A DNA stretch of 64,000 nt, taken from positions 186,001 through 250,000 of the forward strand of contig NZ_JAAXOQ010000001.1 in the NCBI RefSeq assembly GCF_012396015.1, in the 5' to 3' direction. Source of the stretch: Tsukamurella spumae. Its GTDB lineage: Bacteria > Actinomycetota > Actinomycetes > Mycobacteriales > Mycobacteriaceae. Of this stretch, positions 49,669 to 58,895 are shown piece by piece (position 1 is the stretch's first letter; each line of letters starts with the position of its first letter). A program made the position numbers and the translations under genes. Below the pieces are notes generated by a model, which was not told the origin of the DNA, searched no databases, and was given only the letters and a program-made list of their open reading frames with translations.

Positions 49669-52203
49669 CTACCGGCGCACTCGCGACCGCCAGCGACACA
49701 GTTGCTCGCGGCCGATGGCGCGGCTCCAGAGGAATCCCTGCGCGAAGTGCGCGCCCGCGGCCGCGAGCGCGGCCGATTCCTCCTCGGTCTCGACGCCCTC
49801 GGCGATCACATCGAGGCCGATGGCGCGCGCCATGGCGACGGCGGCGTCCAGCATGGCCTCGAGCTGCGGATCGTCCCCGCCCGTCGACGCCGTGACCACG
49901 GATCGATCGATCTTGACGAGCGCCAGGTTCAGGTCGCGCAGCTGCGCGAGGCTCGACCAGCCGGTGCCGAAGTCGTCCAGCGCGATCCGCACGCCGAGCT
50001 CGATCAGCCGGTGGGTCGCCGCGAGAACGTGCCGTTCGGGCACGACCCGCTCGTTGATCTCGAGGATCAATCTTCCCGGGTCCAACCCCGAGCGGGTGAG
50101 CGCGGACTCCACGATATGGGGCAGACGGGGGTCGGCGAGGTCCTCCGAGGCCAGGTTCACCGAGACCCAGCCGAGCTCCGGCGAGGCGGCGAAGTCCGAG
50201 CAGGCCCGGCCGAGCACGATCCGAGCCAGGTCGGGGAGCATTCCCAGGCCCTCCAGATGGGCCAGGAAACCCTCGGGCGGGAGCTCGGCACCGTCGGGGC
50301 CGGACATCCGGGCCAGCGCCTCGGCGCCGACCATCGCGCCGGTCGCGAGGTCGATCACCGGCTGATACCGGACGATGACCTCGTCGCGCTCGATCACGGA
50401 CCTGATGTGCGTCGCCAGCGCGACCCGTTGCTGCTGCGGCGCGTGCAGGCTCACCGAGTGCTGCACGATCCGGTTGCGGCCGTCGCGCTTGGCCTGGAGC
50501 AGTGCGAGGTCACCGTCGATCAGCAATCGGGTGATCCCGTCGTCCGTGGCGCCCGATTCGACCAGACCGATCGAGCACGTGACGGTCAGCTGCAAGCCGT
50601 CGACCTCCACCGGCAGCGCCATCGCGGCCCGGACCCCCTCCGCCCAGTCGGCCGTCAGGCGCGCCCCGTCGACCCGCGGGCGGAGCACGACGAACTCGTC
50701 GCCGCCGAGGCGTGCGACCAGGTCGGTGGGCAGGCTCGCCGACTGCAACCGCTGCGCGACCACCTGAAGCACCTGGTCACCGAGCTTGTGGCCGAGCGAG
50801 TCGTTGATCCGTTTGAAGGAGTCGAGGTCGATCCACAGGACGGCGAGGGTGTCGCCGTCCCGCCGGCGGCGTTCCACGATCGCCGTGGCGCGTTCGATGA
50901 AGCTCGCGCGCCCCAGCAGGCCGGTGAGGTCGTCGTGGTCCGCGCGCCACCGCAGGCGGCGGTTGAGCTTGCGGATCTCCGACTCGGCGCGACGGCGCTC
51001 CGTGATGTCCGTGTGGGTACCGATCAACCGGGTGGGGATGCCGTCGGGTCCGACCTCCATCGCGCGGCCCCGGTCGAGGATCCATCGCCAGCTGCCGTCC
51101 TTGGTGCGCATCCGGTGTTCGAACGAGAACTCGGTCGCCTCCCCGCGGAGGACCCCCCGGATGATCTGCCACGTGCGTTCGTGGTCGTCGGGGTGCACCC
51201 GGGCGGACCAGTCCTCGACGGTCGTTCCCACCTCCTCGGAGGTGTAGCCGAGCATGGCCTTCCACTGCTGCGAGAAGAACACCGACCCGGTGGTCAGGTC
51301 CCAGTCCCAGATGCCGTCGCCGGCACCGTCGATCGCGAACTGCCAGCGCGTCTCCGCGTGCCGGAGCAGGGCCTGGTCGCGCCGCGCGGCGGTGATGTCG
51401 CGGCTGATCCCGATCAGTCCCACGACGGTGCCGTCGGCGCCGCGGTACGGGGCCTTGTAGGACAGGTAGGTCCTGCGCTCGCCGTCGACCTCCGGATGCT
51501 CCTCGAGCTCGCGTCCGACGCCCGCCTCCATGATCTCGCGGTCCGTGGCCATCAGGGTCTCGGCGAGCAAGGGGAAGACGACGGTGTCATCGGCCCCGAT
51601 CGCCAGCGCCTGCGGAATACCCGCCAACTCGGACACCGACGCGTTGAGGTACTGGTACCGCCCCCGTCGGTCCTTGATGTACACCAGGTCGGGCGCGGCA
51701 TCGAACACGGCCTGCAGCAGCCCCGCGGCCCGCTCGGAATGATAGGCCGATTCCACCGCGCGCTCGTCGACGCGCCGCTGCGCCTCGCTCATCGCGCGCT
51801 CGGAGGCCACCCGACCGGAGATGTCCCGGGTCAGGCCCGCGATGTACTGGCGCCCGTCGATCTCGTGGAAGAACAGGTGCGCCTCGACGGGGAAGGTGCT
51901 GCCGTCCTTGCGGCGGTGCATGGCGGGGATCACGTGCATCGTGCCCGCGAGGGCGCGCTCCCAATTGCGTCGCGCCTCCTCGCCGGTGACCTGCACGATG
52001 TCGAGGGCGTTCATCCGCAGCAGCTCCGCGCGGGTGTACCCGGTGCTCGTGCACGCCGCGTCGTTGACCGCGACGAGCCTGCCGTCCTCGTCGTGCACGT
52101 AGAACGCGTCGAGCGAGTGGTCGATGAAGGCACGTGCGATGTCCGCGCCCCAGGCCGGTCGCGGCGGTGTCGCCGGGATGCGGTTCACGGAGTCGGTGGG
52201 CAC
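49669..52203 (-). CDS. Three-PAS GGDEF-EAL cyclic-di-GMP protein
   Basis: 844 aa from the GTG at 52203, which overlaps the upstream gene's 3' end by 19 bases. PAS1 at about 20-137, PAS2 at 158-280, PAS3/PAC at 285-405 (WSARVHPDDHERTW), GGDEF at 412-575 (ARLGGDEFVVL, intact), EAL at 590-835 (GAEALARM, VNLASED, EINERV, ALDDFGTGWSSL, KIDRS, AEGVETEEE, all catalytic elements present). Both cyclase and phosphodiesterase activities are therefore possible. The inhibitory I-site reads LPTD instead of RxxD. No transmembrane segment, so a cytosolic sensor. Confidence 0.92.
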   Translation of the reverse strand: MPTDSVNRIPATPPRPAWGADIARAFIDHSLDAFYVHDEDGRLVAVNDAACTSTGYTRAELLRMNALDIVQVTGEEARRNWERALAGTMHVIPAMHRRKDGSTFPVEAHLFFHEIDGRQYIAGLTRDISGRVASERAMSEAQRRVDERAVESAYHSERAAGLLQAVFDAAPDLVYIKDRRGRYQYLNASVSELAGIPQALAIGADDTVVFPLLAETLMATDREIMEAGVGRELEEHPEVDGERRTYLSYKAPYRGADGTVVGLIGISRDITAARRDQALLRHAETRWQFAIDGAGDGIWDWDLTTGSVFFSQQWKAMLGYTSEEVGTTVEDWSARVHPDDHERTWQIIRGVLRGEATEFSFEHRMRTKDGSWRWILDRGRAMEVGPDGIPTRLIGTHTDITERRRAESEIRKLNRRLRWRADHDDLTGLLGRASFIERATAIVERRRRDGDTLAVLWIDLDSFKRINDSLGHKLGDQVLQVVAQRLQSASLPTDLVARLGGDEFVVLRPRVDGARLTADWAEGVRAAMALPVEVDGLQLTVTCSIGLVESGATDDGITRLLIDGDLALLQAKRDGRNRIVQHSVSLHAPQQQRVALATHIRSVIERDEVIVRYQPVIDLATGAMVGAEALARMSGPDGAELPPEGFLAHLEGLGMLPDLARIVLGRACSDFAASPELGWVSVNLASEDLADPRLPHIVESALTRSGLDPGRLILEINERVVPERHVLAATHRLIELGVRIALDDFGTGWSSLAQLRDLNLALVKIDRSVVTASTGGDDPQLEAMLDAAVAMARAIGLDVIAEGVETEEESAALAAAGAHFAQGFLWSRAIGREQLCRWRSRVRR

Positions 52204-53063
52204 GCCCCCGCCTTGATCTGTGCGATCACGCGCTGCAGGTGCAGGCCGCGGAGGACGCCGAGCGGGTGATCGGTCCCGGTCGCGATGGAGGCGAGGAACT
52301 CGTCGAGCAGGACGCGGAAGCACTCGGTCGCCGGCGTCTCCCGACTCTCCAGCACGGCCAGGCCCGCGGTGGAGTGCGCGGAGATCCGCATCACCGTCGG
52401 CAGGACCGGCGTCCGCAGCGAGAGCGACACCGTGGAGGCGGCACCGTCGGCGTGCGTGAGCTGCGCGGTCCAGGTATCGCTCCCGGCGTCGTACCGGGCC
52501 GCGGCGACTGCCTCGACGGTGCCCGCGGCGGCATCGAGCAGGTCGATGACGTGGGGCCCGACGTCGTACAGGGCGCCCTGCTCCTGCCGCCAGGCGGACG
52601 CGGCGAACTTGCCGGCCAGCGCGGCGCCGGAGAGCCACTGGGCCTCGGCGGCGACGGGGCGCAGCTCGGCCGCGCGGGCCAGGAACTCGCGGGTCTCGGG
52701 CGCGAACCTGCGGGTGAGCCCCAGGATCGACCGGACCCCGGCCGCGCTGACGGCGTCCGCGAGCGCGGCGGCGCCCTCGAGGTCGAGCGCGATCGGCTTG
52801 TCGAGGATCAGGTGCTTGCCGGCTCGGGCGGCGTCGGCCGCCAGCGGCGCCTGCACGTTCGGCGGGACCGCGAACGCCACGGCGTCCACCGCGTCGAACA
52901 GGGCGGCGGGGGAGTCGAAGGCGCGCGGGAAGACCGCCGCGGCCGCGGCCGGGTCGCGGGCCCATCCGCCGACGAAGTCGACGTCCGGGTGCGCGGCCAG
53001 GGACGGCGCGTGCGTTTCCCGAGCCCAGGGACCCGCTCCGACCAGACCGATGCGCACCGTCAC
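52185..53063 (-). CDS. Gfo/Idh/MocA-family oxidoreductase
   Basis: 292 aa from a GTG at 53063. Rossmann motif IGLVGAGPWARETHAPSL (residues 5-22), family motif LILDKPIALD with catalytic Lys (around residue 92, EKP-type with Asp for Glu), and a C-terminal beta-sheet domain containing YDVGPHVIDLL (Asp/His). Acts on a sugar or sugar-like substrate with NAD(P), not assignable from sequence. Stop overlaps the start of the GGDEF-EAL gene. Confidence 0.86.
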   Translation of the reverse strand: MTVRIGLVGAGPWARETHAPSLAAHPDVDFVGGWARDPAAAAAVFPRAFDSPAALFDAVDAVAFAVPPNVQAPLAADAARAGKHLILDKPIALDLEGAAALADAVSAAGVRSILGLTRRFAPETREFLARAAELRPVAAEAQWLSGAALAGKFAASAWRQEQGALYDVGPHVIDLLDAAAGTVEAVAAARYDAGSDTWTAQLTHADGAASTVSLSLRTPVLPTVMRISAHSTAGLAVLESRETPATECFRVLLDEFLASIATGTDHPLGVLRGLHLQRVIAQIKAGACPPTP

Positions 53064-53165
53064 TCGCCAGAGTCTGCCACGGGGGCGCCGCGGGCGGACA
53101 CCGAGTGGCCGCCTCCGCCGAACGGGGCGGCGGCGAGGGCGATCACGCCGCCGCCCCGTTCCTGG

Positions 53166-54468
53166 TCAGCCGCGCACCAGCGCGGCCCGCGCGTCGGCGA
53201 TGAACCGCTCGACGTCCTCGTCGGTCTTGAGGTCGAGGATGGGCGCGGGCTCGGAGATCAGCCCGAACAATGCCGCGCCGACGGCGTCGTCGGCGACGGC
53301 GCCCGCGAACAGCGGACCGGCGACGAAGGCGTAGTCCGGATCGCCGAGGAAGAGCCGGGTGGCCTCGGCCGCGGCGTGCCCGCGCTCCTCCCAGTGCCGG
53401 TCGAACTGGTCGACGATCCAGTCTGCGGTGAAGGCGCCGCCCTCTGCGACATGGCGTTCTACGGCCTTGACCAAGGCCGCGACCTGGATCAGCCCGGTCT
53501 GCGCGCCCTGCCCGGCGATCGGGTCGAAGGCGATCGCGCTGTCGCCGAGCGCGGCGACGGGGCGTCCGCCGCGGGTGTATCCGACGCCCTGCCGCACCGT
53601 CGGGGTGACCGCGCCGCGCAGCCACGACCTCGGGTCCTGCTCGATCACCCGGAGCTTCTCGATATCGGGAAGATCGTCGGGGAAGTAGTCGCGGTAGATG
53701 CTCACGACCACCTCGAGGGCGCTGTGCGCGTCCGTGACCTCGCCGAACCGGTCGACCCAGGCACCGTCGGGCTTGGCGAACCCGAGGACGCTCCATGACG
53801 CTCCCGCGTCCTTGTGCCAGTACGGGCCGATCCAGATCTCGCCGTGGTGTGTGCAGGTTGAACACGTTGTGCGCGCCCGCCCCGTGACCACGGGCGGTGA
53901 ACACGTCGGATCCGTGCCCGAGGCCCGTGAACGCGGCGGCCAGCAGGTGCCGCTGCGGGGAGCGGTAGACGGTGCGCGACTCGTCGACGGGGAACAGGCC
54001 GGACAGTCCGCCCTTGCCGGTGGAGACGAGCGTCAGGTCGTGCGCGGCGGCGATGTCATCGAGGTTCTCGGGGCTCACCGTCTCGACGTGGAAGCGCCCG
54101 CCGGCCTGCTCGAACAGCCGGATGCGGTCGTACGCGCGCAGTCGCACGTCGATTCCGGCAGCGGTGTAGGTGAAGTCGGGGTCGAAGGCCAGCACGTCCT
54201 GCAGGGCGCCGGGCTCGCCCGTGGTGAGGCGGGTGTTCATGCCGGTCGAGACCGGGGCGTCGGGGTAGAGCTCCTCGACGAGGGTGTGGTCGACATCGCG
54301 CGAGTGTCCGAACAGGACCGCGGTGCCGGTGGCGGGTACCTCGTCGCGGAGCTGTTCGGGGGTGCGGTCGCTGTAGAGGTCGACGGGGTGCCCGGCGCGG
54401 GCGAGGACGAGGGCGGCGGTGGCTCCCACCACTCCGGCGCCGATGATGGCGATGCGTGCCTGGGTCAT
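53166..54468 (-). pseudogene. StyA-like flavoprotein monooxygenase gene with a frameshift
   Basis: From the ATG at 54468: QARIAIIGAGVVGATAALV (GxGxxG FAD site) through GTAVLFGHSRDVDH and GAHNVFNLHT. The frame then shifts within a GTGTGTG tract (plus strand about 53845-53853) and continues HHGEIWIGPYWHKDAG, AALGDSAIAFDPIAGQGAQ to the stop at 53166. The two halves together give about 434 residues, the size of styrene/indole monooxygenase StyA homologs. Both halves keep all family motifs, so the lesion is recent, phase-variable or a sequencing error. It lies 23 bp after the ACAD-like gene and was probably cotranscribed with it. Confidence 0.75.
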
Positions 54469-54491
54469 GGTCGTGCCTTTCGGTGGTGTGA

Positions 54492-55703
54492 CTACTTGGC
54501 GATCTCGGTGCGGGAACCGGCGTTCCACGCGTAGGGCAGGTCGGTGCCGTTGAGGAGCAGGTCTCCCACGGCACGGGCCTTCTGGATCGCGGGGTTGTGC
54601 ACCGCGAGCGTGCGGGCATTGCGCCAGTGCCGGTCGAGGCGCAGGTCGGCGTCCACGATCGACGCGCCGCCCACCTCGAACAGGTCGCTCGTGGCCTTGA
54701 GCACGAGGTCGATCACGGCGAGCTGGGCGTGTGCCGCGGCCAGTTCGGCCTCCGGCACCAGGTCCTCGTGCACCCGACGGTCCGCCAGGGTCTCGTCGAG
54801 CACGTCGGCGACCGCGAGCACGGACTGCTTAGCCGCCCAGGCGGCGCTGGAGAGCCGGCCGATCACCTGCTGCACGAGCGGGTCGTGGCGCTGCAGGTCG
54901 GCGGCGGCGTGCGAGAAGGTGCGGGTGCGCGCCCGGACCCAGGCGATGGTGTCATCGGTGGCCCGCTGCGCGATGCCCGCGAGTCCCGCCAGTTGCACCA
55001 GCTGCAGGTACGACGTGGCGTAGGTCGCGCCCGGCGCGCCGTACCCGGCGCCGAGGAGACGGTCGGCGGGCACGGCGACGTCGGTGAACACCGTCGTACC
55101 GCTGGCGGTGAGGCGCTGGCCGAAACCGTTCCAGTCGTCGGCCCTCGCCACGCCCTCGGCGTCCGCGTTGACGAGGACGCCCACCCGCTCGCCGTCGAGA
55201 TCCGCGGCGACGAGGATCGCATCGGCGTAGAGGGATCCGGTGGAGTAGAACTTGGTGCCGTTGAGCCGGTATCCACCGCCGTCGCGCGTGAGGGTGGTCG
55301 CGTAGCCGCCGACGGAACCGGCGCCGGGCTCGGTGATCGCATTGCCGACCACCGTGCCGTCGGCCACGGCCCGCAGCCAGTCGTCCCCGGCGGGGGTGTT
55401 CGCCAGCCGCTGGTCCTCGACGAAGTTGACGTGCACGCGCAGCGCCTGCGGAATGTTGGAGTCGGCGGCTGCCAGGGCGATCAGCTGGCGGAAGAACTGC
55501 CGGAGCGTCACACCGGACCCGCCGTGCTCCTGCGGAACCCGTAGCGCGGTGAACCCGGCTTCCTTGAGCAGCGCGATCGGAGCGTGCACGAGCTCGCGGT
55601 CGCGCTCGCGGGCGACGGCGCCCTCGGCGATGCTGGCGTACAGCGGGCCGAAGGTCGCATCGAGGTCCGCGTCGGTCGGGGGAGCGATGAGCGATGTGGT
55701 CAT
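54492..55703 (-). CDS. Acyl-CoA-dehydrogenase-fold flavin monooxygenase (DszC/SfnB-like)
   Basis: 403 aa from the ATG at 55703. ACAD fold blocks: LKEAGFTALRVPQEHGGSGV, AITEPGAGSVGGYATTL, RLNGTKFYSTGSLYADAIL, and FEVGGASIVD near the C-terminus. The usual catalytic glutamate motif of acyl-CoA dehydrogenases is not evident, and the sequence is closer to the FMN-dependent DszC/SfnB sulfur-acquisition group. With the StyA-like gene it would form an oxygenase locus; the substrate is unknown. Confidence 0.82.
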   Translation of the reverse strand: MTTSLIAPPTDADLDATFGPLYASIAEGAVARERDRELVHAPIALLKEAGFTALRVPQEHGGSGVTLRQFFRQLIALAAADSNIPQALRVHVNFVEDQRLANTPAGDDWLRAVADGTVVGNAITEPGAGSVGGYATTLTRDGGGYRLNGTKFYSTGSLYADAILVAADLDGERVGVLVNADAEGVARADDWNGFGQRLTASGTTVFTDVAVPADRLLGAGYGAPGATYATSYLQLVQLAGLAGIAQRATDDTIAWVRARTRTFSHAAADLQRHDPLVQQVIGRLSSAAWAAKQSVLAVADVLDETLADRRVHEDLVPEAELAAAHAQLAVIDLVLKATSDLFEVGGASIVDADLRLDRHWRNARTLAVHNPAIQKARAVGDLLLNGTDLPYAWNAGSRTEIAK

Positions 55704-55814
55704 GGGCGACAACTGTGGTCCGTGCACCGGCTTCTGACGAGGATTCCCCGCGCCGTGAGCGATATTCGTGGACCATCGACGGCGAGTTGCGTCCGATTCC
55801 GCCCCGCGATGCGG

Positions 55815-55828
55815 TAGAACCTGTTACA
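55815..55828 (+). promoter_or_regulatory. KstR-type operator 1, TAGAACCTGTTACA
   Basis: Matches TNNAACNNGTTNNA at all fixed positions, 57 bp upstream of the fadD start. Confidence 0.55.
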
Positions 55829-55830
55829 AC

Positions 55831-55844
55831 TAGAACACGTTCTG
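55831..55844 (+). promoter_or_regulatory. KstR-type operator 2, TAGAACACGTTCTG
   Basis: Matches TNNAACNNGTTNNA except the last base; arms AGAAC/GTTCT are a perfect palindrome. Centre-to-centre distance to site 1 is 16 bp. Confidence 0.58.
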
Positions 55845-55884
55845 CCGAGCTGGACGGGTTCGCAGGTCAGGAACAGGAGTGCGC

Positions 55885-57516
55885 ATGAAGTTCAACCTCG
55901 CCGATGTCTTCGAGGCCGTCGTCGACGCGGTTCCGGAGCGGGTCGTGTTGAGCTACGAGGGGGAACAGACCTCGTACGCCGACATGGACGGCCAGGCCAA
56001 CCAGGTGGCGCATCTGTTCGCCGCCAACGGGATCGGCGCCTTCGACCACGTCGCGCTGTTCCTCAAGAACAGTGTCGAGCACGTGCAGTCGCTGCTCGCG
56101 CTGATCAAGATCCGCGCCGTACCGGTGAACGTCAACTACCGGTACACCGGGCCCGAGCTCGAGTACATCTTCACCAACTCGGACTCGCGCGGCATCGTCG
56201 TCGAGATGGCGGAGCACCAGCGCACGCTGGCCGGGCTCATCGGCAAGCTCCCCGACCTCCGGACCGTGTTCGTGGTCGGCGAGGTCGACCCCGAGCTCGC
56301 CGCCGCGGTCGACGGTGCGCCCGACATCGCCCTCGTGCCCTTCGCCGACGCCGCCTCCCACGCCACGACGCGGGACTTCGAGCCGCGCACCGGCGAGGAG
56401 CACTACATCATCTACACCGGCGGCACGACGGGCTACCCGAAGGGCGTCGTCTGGCAGCACGACGACTTCTTCCGCAAGCCGCTCTCCGCCGGCGTGCCCT
56501 ACGGCGGTGAGCCCCGCAGCTCGCTGGAGGAGGTCGGCGAGGGCGCCCAGCAGTTCCCGCCGCTGGCTTTCCTGATCGCCGCTCCGCTCATGCACGGCGC
56601 AGCCGCGTATTCGCTGTTCACCTTCTTCGTGCTCGGCTCGCGAGTGATCCTCGAACGCGACTTCAAGGCCGAGCAGATCGTCCGCAACATCAAGCGCGAT
56701 CAGACCCAGACCATCCTCATCGTCGGTGACGCCATGGGCATCCCGCTCGTCGAGGAGATGGAGAAGCAGAAGGACACCGCGGACTTCTCATCGCTGTTCT
56801 CGATCACGTCGGGCGGTGCCATCTGGTCCAAGCACGTGCGCGATCGGATGGCCGCGATCAAGCCCGAGCTGATCCTCCGGGACAACTTCGGAGCCTCGGA
56901 GTCCGGCAACGACGGAGTGATGACGCTCGACGAGAACGGCAACCTCAAGGCCCCGCCCACCGAGAAGATGATGGTGGTCGACGAGTCCTTCGCCGAGATC
57001 ACCACGCCCGGCACGGTCGGTTTCATCGCCCGGGTCGGCAATGTCCCGCTGGGGTACTACAACGATCCCGAGAAGTCGGCGCGCACCTTTCCGACACTCG
57101 CGGACGGCCGGCGGATCTCGGTGCTCGGCGACATGGGCTATCCCGCGGAGGACGGCGGCATCGTCTTCCTCGGCCGCGGCAGCCAGTGCATCAACACCGG
57201 TGGCGAGAAGGTCTACGCGGAGGAGGTCGAGGCCACGCTGCACGGGCACCCCGCGATCTCCGACGCCCTGGTGGTCCCGGTGCCCGACGAGCGGTACGGC
57301 CAGCGGGTCGCGGCGGTGATCTCCGTCGCGGCGGGGCACGAGCGTCCGTCGGTCGAGGACGTGCAGACCTTCGCCCGCACCGAGCTCGCCGGCTACAAGG
57401 TGCCCCGCACCATCGTCTTCGTCGACGAGGTCAAGCGGACCCCGGCCGGCAAGGCCGACTACCGCTGGGCCAAGTCCACCGCCGAGGGCGCCGCGGAATC
57501 GGAGCAGCCGGCCTGA
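55885..57516 (+). CDS. Long-chain/steroid side-chain acyl-CoA synthetase, FadD19-like
   Basis: 543 aa from the ATG with GGAG 5 nt upstream. AMP-forming ANL enzyme: P-loop YIIYTGGTTGYPKGVVW (around residue 172), A5-type DNFGASESGND, A7/A8 hinge GDMGYPAEDGGIVFLGRGSQ, INTGGEKVYAEEVE, and catalytic Lys in KRTPAGKADYRWAK (around 525). It resembles mycobacterial FadD19 (cholesterol side-chain CoA ligation) more than generic FadDs. Two KstR-type sites upstream support a steroid or branched-lipid role. Substrate remains inferred. Confidence 0.86.
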   Translation: MKFNLADVFEAVVDAVPERVVLSYEGEQTSYADMDGQANQVAHLFAANGIGAFDHVALFLKNSVEHVQSLLALIKIRAVPVNVNYRYTGPELEYIFTNSDSRGIVVEMAEHQRTLAGLIGKLPDLRTVFVVGEVDPELAAAVDGAPDIALVPFADAASHATTRDFEPRTGEEHYIIYTGGTTGYPKGVVWQHDDFFRKPLSAGVPYGGEPRSSLEEVGEGAQQFPPLAFLIAAPLMHGAAAYSLFTFFVLGSRVILERDFKAEQIVRNIKRDQTQTILIVGDAMGIPLVEEMEKQKDTADFSSLFSITSGGAIWSKHVRDRMAAIKPELILRDNFGASESGNDGVMTLDENGNLKAPPTEKMMVVDESFAEITTPGTVGFIARVGNVPLGYYNDPEKSARTFPTLADGRRISVLGDMGYPAEDGGIVFLGRGSQCINTGGEKVYAEEVEATLHGHPAISDALVVPVPDERYGQRVAAVISVAAGHERPSVEDVQTFARTELAGYKVPRTIVFVDEVKRTPAGKADYRWAKSTAEGAAESEQPA

Positions 57517-57522
57517 CGGGTA

Positions 57523-57945
57523 TCAGTCCTCGAACTCCCACGGGTTGACCATGGGTACGCCGGTGGACTCGAAATGCTTGGTGTTGCGGGTGACGACGGT
57601 CAGTCCGTGGATGATCGCGGTACCTGCGATGAGGGAGTCGTTCCCGGGTAGCGGGTCCGGCGACGGCAGCTGGGCCGTCAGCCGAGCGATCAAACGATCC
57701 ACCGGAATCGTGCGTTCTGCGAACCTGGAGAGGACGTCGTCATCGAACCACTTCCGGAGAACTGCGCCAGCACGGGCGTCTGTTCGTTCCTTCTTGACGA
57801 TTCCCCGTTCGATCTCCATGAGCGTGAGCACGCTGATGAAGTGGCGAGAAGAGTCCTGCCCCCGCGCCCATCGCACGACACGCGGATCCGCGAGAGCGGG
57901 GCGTCGCAGCTCGCTGAGGACATTTGTGTCGAGGAGGTAGCTCAC
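57523..57945 (-). CDS. vapC: VapC-type PIN-domain toxin
   Basis: 140 aa from the GTG at 57945, which overlaps the antitoxin stop. PIN catalytic acids are all present: VSYLLDTNVLSELRRP (Asp), LTLMEIERGI (Glu), and LPGNDSLIAGTAIIHGL (Asp), ending TRNTKHFES. VapC toxins are Mg-dependent RNases that usually cut tRNA or rRNA and are neutralised by the cognate antitoxin. Only 6 bp separate its stop from the convergent fadD stop. Confidence 0.9.
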   Translation of the reverse strand: MSYLLDTNVLSELRRPALADPRVVRWARGQDSSRHFISVLTLMEIERGIVKKERTDARAGAVLRKWFDDDVLSRFAERTIPVDRLIARLTAQLPSPDPLPGNDSLIAGTAIIHGLTVVTRNTKHFESTGVPMVNPWEFED

Positions 57946-58217
57946 GACAGGTCGACTTCGCGTGGCGTCCAATCGATGAGGCCAGTCTCGAACTCCAGAT
58001 CGAGATCGGGATCCACCGGTTCTTTCATCGCGAGCGCGTCGGCGAGGCTCACTCGGGGGCTTTCGAGCCGGCGGTACGCCGCGATGGACATGAGAACGTA
58101 CGCCGGTTCGCCTCGGTCAGTGATGAATACTGGCGCTTCGTCGGCTGCGCGTTTCGCGGCACTGACGTCGCGGTTGAAATCGCGGGCGGATATCGACCTG
58201 TTCACCATGTCGGTCAT
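57942..58217 (-). CDS. Phd/YefM-family antitoxin
   Basis: 91 aa; ATG at 58217 with GGAG 6 nt upstream. N-terminal Phd/YefM DNA-binding fold: RSISARDFNRDVSAAKRAAD, then PVFITDRGEPAYVLMSIAAYRRL. The acidic C-terminus (EPVDPDLDLEFETGLIDW) would wrap the toxin. First gene of the toxin-antitoxin operon; a 24-bp palindrome 9 bp upstream is the probable autoregulatory operator. Confidence 0.9.
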   Translation of the reverse strand: MTDMVNRSISARDFNRDVSAAKRAADEAPVFITDRGEPAYVLMSIAAYRRLESPRVSLADALAMKEPVDPDLDLEFETGLIDWTPREVDLS

Positions 58218-58225
58218 GCGGAGCT

Positions 58226-58249
58226 CCTGGTAGGTATGTACCTACCAGG
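58226..58249 (-). promoter_or_regulatory. Toxin-antitoxin operator palindrome
   Basis: CCTGGTAGGTA (58226-58236) and TACCTACCAGG (58239-58249) are perfect 11-bp arms around a 2-nt centre. Located 9 bp before the antitoxin ATG, so it overlaps the ribosome site and probably the transcription start. Confidence 0.75.
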
Positions 58250-58272
58250 CTACCCTCGGTGGGGTTCGCTCG

Positions 58273-58890
58273 CTACTGCGACTCCAGCCGGTCCAGGTAC
58301 GCCGCGCCGCGTGGCGAGAGCTCGTAGCCGACCTCGTGGCTGATGGTCAGGCCCATGCCCTTGAGCTTGCGGATGTCGGCCTTCATGGGCTGCAGTTCCA
58401 CGCCGCGCTCGGCGGCGAGTTCCTTGGACACGACGTGCGGGTGATCGCGGATCCAGGTGAGGATGTCGCGGGTCCACGGCCCCGTCGGACGGGCGTCGAG
58501 CCGTGCGAGGCGCTTGTCGATCGACGCGAGAGCGGCATCGTCGGGAATTTCCTCGCGCAGGGCCAGCCGCGGGTCCGCACCGGCGTACTCGAGGTGGATC
58601 CGGTAGACGTGCTCGCCGCCGCGGGCGGTCCGCTCGCGGCGGGGCGCGTCGGGATCCCGCGGCCGCAGCGCCCGCCGCAACGCGGTGGCGTCCTTCATTC
58701 CCGCCGCGCGCGCCGCCCGGTCGCTGATCTTCTCGACATCGGGCACCCGCGTGACCCGGGTGAAGCGCAGCACCCCGGCCGGGGTGACCTGATTACCGCC
58801 CACCTTGACCCGGGGCGTGTCCCACCGGCGGTACTGCGTGGTGACGGTGCCGTCGCGCACCCCCTCGGCGATCGCCTTCGGAATCAGCAT
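58273..58890 (-). CDS. ASCH-like protein with C-terminal winged-helix region
   Basis: 205 aa from the ATG at 58890. Residues 1-70 (MLIPKAIAEGVRDGTVTTQY, RRWDTPRVKVGG, TPAGVLRFTRVTRV) resemble the ASCH beta-barrel found in RNA-binding proteins. C-terminal residues about 135-205 (TRDILTWIRDHPHVVSKELA, MKADIRKLKGMGLTISHEVG) look like a winged helix. Similar two-part proteins occur in actinobacteria. Function unassigned. Confidence 0.68.
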   Translation of the reverse strand: MLIPKAIAEGVRDGTVTTQYRRWDTPRVKVGGNQVTPAGVLRFTRVTRVPDVEKISDRAARAAGMKDATALRRALRPRDPDAPRRERTARGGEHVYRIHLEYAGADPRLALREEIPDDAALASIDKRLARLDARPTGPWTRDILTWIRDHPHVVSKELAAERGVELQPMKADIRKLKGMGLTISHEVGYELSPRGAAYLDRLESQ

Positions 58891-58895
58891 GCGAG

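Larger units (their letters stand above)
55704..55884. promoter_or_regulatory. Divergent ACAD/fadD intergenic region
   Basis: 181 bp separating the ACAD-like gene (minus) and the FadD gene (plus). It holds two tandem KstR-type sites close to fadD (listed separately). No -10 with leaderless spacing was found for either gene; fadD has a GGAG ribosome site. Confidence 0.6.

Noticed and set aside
53166-53891. Separate 241-codon gene starting inside the StyA-like locus
   Set aside because: Its first residues have no family similarity, while the two frames join exactly at a GT tract to give a complete StyA-like protein; it is the 3' part of a frameshifted gene.
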